DNA of 64,000 nucleotides from Pararge aegeria (lineage: Eukaryota; Arthropoda; Insecta; Lepidoptera; Nymphalidae): positions 4,960,001 through 5,024,000 of the forward strand of contig NC_053200.1 of assembly GCF_905163445.1 (NCBI RefSeq), given 5' to 3'. Both the position numbers and the translations under genes were made by a program. Shown one piece after another: positions 54,666 to 64,000 of the stretch. The stretch's first letter is position 1, and every line of letters starts with the position of its first letter. Under the pieces are notes generated by a model, which worked only from the letters and a program-made list of their open reading frames with translations, did no database searches and was not told the DNA's origin.

Positions 54666-55544
54666 CTTCTCAATACATACGTCAATTATTACGATAAAAA
54701 ATTTAATCATTTTAACAAATAAATGCTTGAGCGCGTTGGATGGTATATCACTAGAGAAATATCCGAAAGAGTAACGCAAACATCTCCTGCATACGTAGTT
54801 TCACTTCTAAAGACCTTAATAAAAAAAATCCCGACGGGGTCTCAGGAAATGGAGAATTAATCCCTAGGAAATATAGCAACCCTCACCTATCGGGGAATAT
54901 TGTGCGCCTCTCAAATATCTCTGCTCAGTACATAGTTAAAATCTCTTCTCGTATTTTATCAAAGGGAATGGCAAACAGCTTCGGCGTATAAATTGCTTTT
55001 GCGATATGGGAAACGTTATTTTTCTATGATACTATCTAATCTGTCACTTTAGTGTTAGTTTATCTATAAAAGGAAACAATCCATTCCGTGTTTTAGCGTT
55101 TCAAGTATTTCAAGTGTTTGCTCGTATCTCTTTGATTGATCTGAAGTATTTACTAGTAACAAGACTTTTATAAGTAGTTCGTAACGAGTTACCTTGGATA
55201 ACATGCGTTACTTTACGGCTGTCCCTGATACCCAAGTAGCAATTTTTTTTTTGTTAAGTTCTTGTTTCATGACACCGTGTTAAGCAATAATTAAAGCCAC
55301 TTATTTAAGCGATTATTTTTCTAATTAGCTTCAGGTTTCGTCATAAAATATTTTTGTACATGTTATGATAAGGTACTTTCCTATGTGATGTTTGCACAGG
55401 GCAGCTCGCTAGGCTAAATTCGAGCTTGAAACATCCAGTAGCTCTGTCTATGTATACGATACATTTTACGCTGTTTTTATTCTTCTTATAACTTAAATCC
55501 ACATTGTGATTATTTTACCAAATAATAAACTTTTTAATTCAATC
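54666..55544. other. AT-rich DNA, no gene seen
   Basis: No recognised feature. Confidence 0.4.
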
Positions 55545-55760
55545 CCTTGTATGATGAAAATTGAAAATTAAGCTTAATTTCCTATACTTCTTGAAAAGCG
55601 GAGAATAGTTTGTGTCTGTATGGTGTAGTTTATAATTTCTACAATCCTTATACTCCACACCAAACAGATAGATCACTTCGGCAATGTACCCTTAAAACAC
55701 AGAGTACATACCGAAGATCTGTTTGGTGTGGAGTATAAGGATTGAATAAATTGAAAAAAA
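55545..55760. repeat. Repeat family F in head-to-head inverted form
   Basis: Family F blocks (AAAATTAAGCTTAATTTCC, CTCCACACCAAACAGAT) are followed by the same block inverted. 55642-55669 and 55717-55744 are exact 28-bp reverse complements. Inside them CTTCGG/CCGAAG and ATGTAC/GTACAT pair too, leaving a loop of about 14 nt. The 103-nt unit could form a long hairpin. Confidence 0.85.
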
Positions 55761-56789
55761 AATGCACTTATGTCATTTTCCCTCAACAAATATTAAACCG
55801 ATCTTAAATGTGTGATTTCTAAATGAATCATTGGTTGGCTGATCACATGGGTTTTTGTCTAATTCCATTTTGTAGTAGATAAATTCCATATTGTAAAATT
55901 TAAATTAATTGCATTTTGATTGCATATAATGACTATTATATTAAATTAAACTGTCAAATAATCGTTCCGTTAAACTTGGTTGTAAATATACCTGCAATTA
56001 AATGTGTCCAATTCCAGTTGCATAATTATATAATGTTAATGTATTATTTGTAACATTACAGGATGAATAGTAAATATTTAATTACATATTCACTACTTGG
56101 TTGTTACAAAATTTATTCAAAGATAATAAAGTCGATGTTTGTCAAGAAATGCATAGGTATATAATTTATCATTGTTCAAAAAGATGATATCTAATATAGT
56201 TAACCCGTTAATCATGCGAAGATGATAACGGGAAGACTAAACAATTTAAACTTGTGTATTACGAAATACCAAGAACGTCCTATAGACTATAGTTCATATT
56301 ATTGAAGTATTAGGGTAATAAATCGTAAGTATAATTAATAAAATACAATTATGTACAAAATAAATTGAAATAATAAGCAAGTGGAATAAATAAGTCTTGA
56401 ATCTATTATTTCAAACAACTTTCAATTAAATGTTTCAATTATTATAATAGAAATTCATATTTATAAGGTTGTAAAGGAATTATTCATGGTAAATAATAAT
56501 TCTTGTTAATACCAGTCGTTTCTAATTTTTATTTATAGACACAAATTGAACTTAGAACACTAACTAAGACTACTACAACATTTCAATAACGAATGAAATA
56601 AACGCGATGATATTCAGAGTGCAGAAATGTAACCACTAACCACGCAGGTACAAAGCGCTTTGTAATAATTATCCGTTTATTTAAGAAATGTACACAAATA
56701 AACTTTACGAGTAGAGTCGAACGTTCGAAGTTCGAACATAACTTTTTTATTATCTCACATGTTTTCTTGAACGCATGCACACGTCGATG
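55761..56789. other. AT-rich DNA, no gene seen
   Basis: The 76-codon minus-strand frame at 56583 has no domain. Confidence 0.4.
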
Positions 56790-57718
56790 AAAAAAAAAGT
56801 GTTTTATCGCCATCTACCGCACGCTCATGCCCAGGCATGTGGCCTCCATTCCCGAGTCCAATTACTCGATCGCTTTATAATTATCAATCGACCGCGTCCC
56901 GTATAATATTACGCTATGAATAAATCCGCTTCAATCAGGAAGGTATAACAGCAGTGTAACATTTTGTTATCCCTTCATGCATAAATGTTTGTATAATAAT
57001 TTTGGAAGCCATGTTCCCGCTGAGCCCCTCTCTCCCCTTACCGTTCCCCGTTCGCCATGTTGCATTCGCTTCACGCGGAATCTTGTTTCTCTTTCTAACT
57101 TTAACTTTTGGGCACGTAACTTGTGCCATTTATTTCATACATCATCCCATATAAGTAAATAGTTACGTTGACGTAAATAATAATGTAAAAGTGGCACAAA
57201 TCAAATCGCGATGTTGAAGCATCGCTATTACTGTTATTGATAGTATCGGCGAATAAATTGTAAATAAAAGAAACTTAACAGAATTGTAGTTGGACATTAT
57301 TTGCGTGTAATTTTACACTTTACTCTTCCACTTAGTGAAGCGTGAAATGATCGTTGCCGCGGGGAGCATAGCACGGTGGAGCCATGGAGCGTCGTGTTTA
57401 GATTCCGTTTTGCCGCTCGCCGCTCCGCCTTGTTCAGTATTCGAGTAGCGTGCAGTCGAAACGCGCGTTTGTGTCGTTCGGCTATACCTTAATCGCGACT
57501 AGTGTATCTCAACTGTGTGGTAGTGTGTTGATCAGTTTTATTTCTTCGTAGGTGTGTTCGGGACGCGCTGTCTCTGGTGCTTGGATCGTTCGCATGGTGT
57601 TGAAGTGATGGTGCAACTCCTGCAGTGATAGTGTTAACTATAGTGCTATTTGGTGCTGTATGGATTGTGTTTCTTTGGGATTGCCATCGCGGGTCACAGA
57701 TAGCTCCAGTTGGGAACG
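56790..57718 (+). promoter_or_regulatory. Candidate promoter and first exon
   Basis: GC-richer than anything within several kb. It has CCATGTTCCCGC and CGCCATGTTGC near 57010-57060, a Pho/YY1-like GCCATC at 56810, and an initiator-like TTCAGT at 57433-57438 within GC-rich sequence. The sequence beyond resembles a 5' leader with short upstream frames (ATG at 57594 and 57608). An ATG at 57660 opens a frame (MDCVSLGLPSRVTDSSSWE) that runs to a donor-like AACG|GTAACA at 57718/57719. The ATG context is weak, and no TATA box or strict DPE is seen. If right, transcription runs to the right and the following DNA is intron. Confidence 0.4.
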
Positions 57719-58997
57719 GTAACAAATTATTTGTAACATTCCTCATTAGTATATGCTCCTAGTTATATTTGTGTTTTCATTATTAGCATGTAAGTCAAGT
57801 ACGCGTACATTGACGATAATTATGTGTGCTTATTTGTACATTTGTGTTTGGCAATGGCTTGTTATTTTGTTTAATTTTATATGTTTATACGTAGTTCTAT
57901 TTATGTTGGGCTTACGGTTATGAAGATTTACCTTATCGTAAATATTCGCGGTGTTAGTAATATCAGTAATGGCTACTACAAAGAACAATCTTACGTTTTA
58001 TTTGATAGGTATCTTTAGACGTATCACGTAAGATTGACTTTATAAGATGTAGGAATTCAGATAACCGTCTGGGGCTTGAATCATAAAGTTTATATCGTAA
58101 AGAGGCATTTGTCGATATCTTCGACCACACACGAAGACCGGCGATACCTACGAACCTTTCTGAGAAACTAAACTGGGTGCCTACCTAGATTATTACAATT
58201 GTAAGGCTTTTTGTAAATAGTTTAGTAGGAAATAAATAGGTGGTTATTGCTATACTTAGAAGGAAATTGGGAATTTAGGCGACCTAATCAACCATTGAAA
58301 CCTAAAAATAACAACAGAAAAAAGTATAACTCCGTTAGTGAGTTGGAAATAAAACTTCGAGAACTCCTCCGAAAATCTGGTTTTTTTTATCTTCAATCTG
58401 ATGGGAACGAGGTTCTTTGTAATTTTCTCGTTTATGTAGTTAGTCATTTCTATAATGCATTATTGTGCTATTTTTTAATTTACACGATGCACACTTGAAT
58501 TATTGCGATCGCTTTTTTATCTTTCTTCTCATTCTTGCTTCAAAGATAAGCTAAGCACTTAAAACGTTGAAAACGTAGGTAGTTGATAGTTGACACGTAT
58601 TAATGTGTTTGTTTAAAGTTTAGCTTTTTTATGAAAGTAAACACTAATGTAGTGTTTTTATGCAAAACCATCATGCATGAGTTAGTTTAACCACGCTTAA
58701 ACATCAAACTGCTGTAATTTTACAAAGCGTGTTTTTTTTATTTTGACTATAGGAATAAGCCTCCTTTTTTAAACCGGCACTTTATAATCATGATTTAACC
58801 AAACTTCACTCCCTAATCAATCATTGTTAGCTTACTTCGTGACTTTATTTCAACATTTGACACCAAAGCGGAGCTGTTCGACTTATTGACAATCCCAAAT
58901 TGAGCTGCACCTTAGAGTCGCTAGAGCACTGAGGAGATATCAGCTCCCTTTGTGTGCTCTATCGACTATGCAATAGAGAATGTTTTTGATAAGTTGA
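57719..58997. other. AT-rich DNA, no gene recognised
   Basis: An 83-codon frame at 58247-58498 (NSVSELEIKLRELLRKSGFF) has a helical look but no known domain, and the reverse strand is open too. If the first-exon call upstream is right, this is intron. Confidence 0.35.
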
Positions 58998-59172
58998 TGA
59001 CTGATGAATATTTTTAAGAACAATATACATAAATACCTATAATATATAGATAAACAACCAGACACTGAAAAACATTCATGTTTATCACACAAACATTGTC
59101 CAGTTGTGGGAATCGAATCAACGGCCTTGTACTCAGAAAGCAGGGTCGCTGCCCACAGCGCCAGTCAGCCGT
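58998..59172 (-). mobile_element. SINE family A, head half only
   Basis: B-box region GTGGGAATCGAATCAACGG and head CTGCCCACAGCGCCAGTCAGC. Stops before the conserved 3' tail, like the copy at 53962. Confidence 0.8.
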
Positions 59173-62100
59173 CTAAAAAAAAATCGTATGAGCCTATTAT
59201 CGTATCGTATATTATCGTATATTTTATTCTTAGATTTGTATTGAGGAAAACCATTAAGCCGCTAAAGCTTCCGTATAACGAAACTAAATCTGTTTGTTCT
59301 CCATATAACTAACTACGATTCCCATTTTTCTGCAGTCTCAGCTTAAATACGAGGGCAGGCGACGACAGAGACGGTAATAAAAACGGTAACGTTAGAATGG
59401 GATGAAAAAGGGAAATATGAGCTTAGTTGGTACACGGATGTTTACTTTGTATAATATTCATATTAAAACAAGTCTTATGTTAAGTAGAGTTCGTATACTT
59501 AGAACGTTTATTCTTGCGAAAACGATATACAATTTTAAACGTACCTTATATAAAATCGTATCGCTAAGTAGATCTCGTTAACTTATCTCACCTGACGTGT
59601 ACCTTAAATTATTATTCTTTTCAACAGTTTACATGCTAAATAAGTTGTATAATATAAATGGGATTCCGATATAACTACCTACGTTTAACTACGGTCAAGT
59701 ATTTGTTTATTGTCTAATTCTAAACATCAAAACGCGTTCACGCTTTTATGTGCTTCTTTTGATCGTCTCTTTCGTGCTAATCTACAAAATGGGTATTAAT
59801 TTAGACACAACTCAGATAGTTAGTTAGACTTTTAATTTTATTTATACAGGAACATATTTTTATTATTATTTATTATTATTATTTAACTCTTATATGCTAT
59901 ACCAAACCATTAACATATACCAGCATAACATAAAAACAGAAACGTGAAGAAAGAAGTAGAATACAAGAGGCGACCTTAGAAATTAGGAATAAAGATAGGC
60001 TGCTGGTTTTAAAATACATACATGCGAATAACTAAATACAAATACATAAACTAGTATTAACTACTATTTTTAATGTCGCGAGAAAACAAACATTCTTTCC
60101 TTTTTACAATCATTCAAAATAAATATGCTTTTGTTAAGAAAAATAAATAAAGATTTTATTGTTGTTAGCATTCACAATAAACGTAAAAAAAATATAAAAA
60201 TAAACACATATTATTGGCTCAATTTATCCGTATATAACAACACACTAAAAGGATCTTTTTGTTAACAAAGCATTGAGTGTCCTTTGTTTATTTTGAAACA
60301 TCAAGAGGGTCAGAATCCATTACGGGTTAGTGAAGAGGCAACTTTAGTTGAGCGAAATTACGGGACAAAAAGTTTGAATCAAAAGGACGACGCAGAGCGA
60401 TCGCCTTTGAATAAATTGATGACTTGGAAATATGTAGATGTATACTGTATTCTGTATACTGTATTGGTATTCGTGTTTGAATGTTACGAGTAAGTTAAGT
60501 AGTACCTTTTTGTCGTTTATTGTTTATGAATATTTTCGTTATTCAGACTAAGAGATGTGAAGGTCCTGCGTAAGTTACCAGGGAAACATAATGCTAATAA
60601 TATAGCTTACTCTTTAGCGGATAACTAAACGTTTGTTTAGCTAAAGCATATTTGCTATAATCCGCACGAACATTTCTTAGAGGGACCACTCTGGCATCGG
60701 AGTATCCTAAATTTATTTTTAGTGATCACTAGAACCTAATTAGTAATTATGAGATTTGATATCACAATTTTTTAATATTTCAACAACGTTGTGGTTGCTT
60801 TTTAAGCACATTAATAAGAATCGTAAAGCATAAATTTTGATTTCAAACTAAAATTATTGTCCTCGTGGATTTTAGTTTACGAATTACGAAAAGCCACGTA
60901 AATACCTAATACGCGCCCGTAATTGTAAATAGGTAAATGTTAATAGCATTAACTGTTCGGAAGTCTGTAACCAACCAATAGTCAACGACATAATAATCTG
61001 TTTTGATTTATTAACCAATTGGCTTGTCATAAAATAATTATGGTCGATTTACTACCGCGCTTCATTATGCCCCCCATCTATCATGGAAACAGCGACACGT
61101 GGCGTGAGCGTGACCCAAATGTTTTAATTATTTAATGCAGCTTATGTTATGTTCTCCTGGTATCTACCTTTTTTGATGACCTCTGTAAATTCCTATTTTA
61201 ACATGTTTTGTTTTATCTAGAATTTCTTCTTTCTAAAACCAAAATGAGAAAAAAAAAACATATTATTTTTAACTAGACTCAATCGCTGTTTTATACTTTC
61301 TGACGTTAAGATAAATTTGATTTCGCAGATATTAAGTCAGACAACAAAGTACTCAAAATAATAGTAAAATAAACATTAAGTAAGTAGATTTCGAAAGTAT
61401 CTATATAATTGAAGTTACAAAAATTACCTTTTTTTTCGGAGTTAAATCGCAGTAGTTGTTTTTATTAAATTTTGTTCATTAAGAATCTATTTAAGGAAGG
61501 TGTCTAAAATTATTCTCCGAACTTTTAATTAGTTAACATCATTGCCGTGAGTTTAAGAATCAGAGCTCAACGTTAAATGCTGATAACTTTTGAAGTGCTC
61601 GATTAATATTATTTCATTCGAAATATTGCAATACTTTTTAAGACATTTAATAAGTTTTTACCATTGTTAGACAAAAACCTCCCTTTCGTCGATACCATAT
61701 CCTGTTTTATGGCTATTTGGGGCTAGTACTATAAAATGTCTAGCCCCCAATACCCATGTCTGCGCTAGCGATGTCTTGCTATGCATTGACATCCTTTTCT
61801 ACTTTATGGAATACATAGTGTAGTGGCCACATGGCCAACCCAAACCTACTCAGAGTTTTACCTTATCTTTACCGATTCTGGCTTCTACGTCATTAATCTG
61901 TGTAGATCTCATTTACAAAATAAATGGACACCATATTAAACGCTTAAGTTTGTCTGATATTATATTACTGCAAGAAGTCTGTTATATATATACGTAAAAT
62001 AATCTTTGAAATATGTGTTCAGTATAAGTATTTAAGTAGATACATCTACGTTTTGGACAGCTTTTGTTCAAGTTAAGAAAGATTGATTGTGATAGGAGTA

Positions 62101-63169
62101 AATTAATCTGAACATTACGATCGTAATTCCCTCTAGTTGAGAGATGTATTATGTTGAACACAATCAAAAGCCTTGTATAAAGCCACAGATTGATGATATT
62201 AAACGGCATTAACCTCTTTTATTGACTACAAAACGAATCTCTATTCATAATTTAATTAAATCCCGCCGGCCTATTTATTCTGAGCCTCATGAAACTAATA
62301 CTGAGGTTTTATACCTGGAAGAGAGCTGGATAGATGCCGTGGTCCAGTAGCTTTTCGATAAAAGCAACCCCCCTCGTATGTTTTAATTTTTTTTTTGAGA
62401 ATCTTCTATCAGCCCCAATGTTTCTGGGTTACATTTGAGTAACCCTATGGACCCACAAGACGTATTTTGTGCAGATTTTTCATGGCAAATTATTGGGACA
62501 TCTAGATGGGTGGAGGGATTCTTAGTTAAATCATTTTTACCTTAGACTTTATTAAGCTAAGTTTTAGTATAAATAAAAAATATATATTTATGCACGTTTA
62601 ATCAGAAACTACTTACTTGTCTGACTTCAAACTATATTTTTGTGTTTTTAAAAGATTATATAGATTGAAAGAGCTGAAAGAGTGCGGCTCGTCAGGAATT
62701 AGAATTCAAAGAAATTAGCCATCCTTTCCGATTAAGGATAAAAGCCAGATTTTCGAAGGAGTCACTCGTGCAATGTATGATACGCTTTTATATACGTTAA
62801 TAGCCTTTCCCGTTCGGTATATTTAACCAGCTAATAAGCATTATTATACCCGCTCATTATGGCTTTTAAAGAGCTGCAATTTGCCCGCAGCACAATTTTG
62901 TTGATAGTAGGTAACGTCATAATAAGAACGCGAGATCAACCGACATCTATTATCGCTCGTTCATATCGCAGATATTGCGAGACTAAATTAACTTTTTAGT
63001 GGCAATTCACTTGATGACTATAATAAAGGTTTAATGATGAAGGTGTTGTAATAGTTATTAATAGTTCCTTAAAAAAGTCAATGTGCTGTTGTAAATTCTT
63101 CGAGTTGTATGGTTTTGTCGAACTAATAATTATTATTTATTTACATACACACAATATATATCACTGAAT
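59173..63169. other. Long AT-rich stretch, no gene recognised
   Basis: About 4 kb with only short frames (69 codons at 60284, 75 at 61982) and no recognised repeat family apart from a (TTA)n run near 59860-59882. A slightly GC-richer part at 61670-61870 (GGGGCTAGTACT and CTAGCCCCCAA form a small inverted repeat) is unassigned. Confidence 0.4.
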
Positions 63170-63260
63170 AAATCTTATTTTTGTTTGTTTGTTTGAACGC
63201 GCTCATCTCTCGAACTACTAGTCGGATTTCAATATGAGATGAGACCCAGACGTTCTCTAT
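63170..63260 (+). mobile_element. Helitron-like 5' fragment
   Basis: TTGTTTGTTTGTTTGAACGCG and CATCTCTCGAACTACTAGTC, then GGATTTCAATATGAG, resemble the 5' part of the family at 37382. Confidence 0.5.
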
Positions 63261-63387
63261 TTCATCCGTACGTTGCAACTTAGGTTCTCGTATGGATGTC
63301 CTTATTTGTTTTTTTTTATTGGACACGACTGATTTTTTTTTAATTATACGTGGCTTCGTTTTCATCATTATTAATAAGTAAGTCAAA

Positions 63388-63558
63388 TTCTTAAGAAAAT
63401 TATAAATGCGAAAGTTAGTTTGTCTGTTTATACTTCCTTGACGCCCTAACTTAGAGTTTGTACAAAGGACTAGGAGTAACATAGGCTACTTTTTATACCA
63501 GGAAAACAAAGATTCCAAAGAGTTTAGTAAAACGGTAATAAACGCGAGCATCAGCTAG
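63388..63558 (+). mobile_element. Non-autonomous Helitron
   Basis: Starts TTCTTAAGAAAATTATAAATGCG-like sequence (5' end slightly mutated), has GGCTACTTTTTATACCAGG and GTAATAAACGCGAGCATCAG, and ends CTAG before T at 63559. The 113-codon minus-strand frame at 63141-63482 spans this and the previous fragment and is not a gene. Confidence 0.75.
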
Positions 63559-64000
63559 TTACTATTTAAATACAAATTTTAGTAGGAAGGTGTTCCAAAA
63601 ATTTAAATTCTTTTAAAAGAAATTACGAAACGAAACGAAAAGGAAGTAAAAAAAAGGATTGTATTGAGTCGCCAGGTCAATTATTCCGTTGTTTCTTAAA
63701 TGTTTTATTTAGTCTCATTTTTTTTAATTACACTTATTTTTTGAATTCTTTCACTAAATACCTTTAATAGATTTTATTATGTGATAAGTAGAATATTCGA
63801 TATGAATAAGTTAATTTAAATTCACACAAATCTTTAGTAATCTCTAAAGCGAGGATTAAGAGTTAATCAATTTCTGTGTGAAATTACGTAATACGTGCGG
63901 ATTAAATTTAATGCTTTGGAATATTATTAAACGTTTGATAAAAGATTTATTTGATAATTCTGAAAACAAAAATGCATGAAGAAAGTCAGTGATGTACTAT
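63559..64000. other. AT-rich DNA, no gene seen
   Basis: No recognised feature up to the window edge. Confidence 0.4.

Noticed and set aside
57489..57746. 85-codon minus-strand frame across the promoter candidate
   Set aside because: Opposite to the strand with initiator, ATG and donor signals; proline/threonine-rich translation without a domain.
63141..63482. 113-codon minus-strand frame
   Set aside because: It spans two Helitron-like fragments and poly-A/T runs; the lysine-rich translation reflects composition.
1..64000. Endogenous virus or LTR retrotransposon
   Set aside because: No LTR pair with primer-binding site and polypurine tract, and no gag, protease, integrase or capsid-like frame was seen.

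Overview
The window looks like a piece of a lepidopteran (moth or butterfly) nuclear genome. It is AT-rich, has no densely packed reading frames, and is full of repeat families I recognise as typical of Lepidoptera: tRNA-derived SINEs, non-LTR (RTE-, Jockey/CR1-like) 3' ends with (TTC)n, (GAT)n or (TTTGAC)n tails, and short non-autonomous Helitrons with A|TC...CTAG|T ends. No complete host protein-coding gene, rRNA or functional tRNA gene can be supported. Nearly all longer open frames lie inside repeats or GC-richer non-coding blocks. Family labels A, B, C, D, F, G and Z are mine; identity was judged by eye.

Layout. 0-5 kb: AT-rich DNA with a 29-bp tandem duplication and scattered old repeat fragments. 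5.1-5.6 kb: a LINE 3' end split by a pogo/Tigger-like element with a TA target duplication. 6.0-8.8 kb: a local repeat family invaded by two inverted, nearly identical Helitron copies plus smaller palindromes. 9.8-11.6 kb: a GC-richer block, then a SINE carrying a 58-bp copy of part of that block. 13-18 kb: SINEs, a hAT-like MITE and a clean Helitron-in-SINE insertion. 18.6-20.5 kb: a LINE with a 30-bp triplication and two related candidate regulatory blocks sharing AATTAC-N9-GCGATTACC. 21.5-32.7 kb: LINE and SINE copies, among them a readable reverse-transcriptase C-terminus, an RTE fragment with an 11-bp target duplication inside an 84-bp minisatellite, and nested SINEs. 33.5-34 kb: a strongly GC-rich island with a perfect RFX/X-box palindrome. 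37-41 kb: a Helitron and a SINE that was tandemly duplicated and then hit by another SINE. 41.7-44.2 kb: two candidate coding remnants and an inverted-repeat-bounded element. 45-50 kb: SINEs, an RTE C-terminus and an unidentified hairpin-rich insert with target duplication. 50-56.8 kb and 58-64 kb: mostly featureless AT-rich DNA. 56.8-57.7 kb: a GC-rich stretch that is the best candidate for a host promoter and first exon (+ strand).

Interpretation (inference): the window is probably intergenic or long-intron DNA beside a regulated gene. The GC-rich islands are the likely host-functional parts and the rest is transposon sediment. The nested insertions give relative ages at several places.
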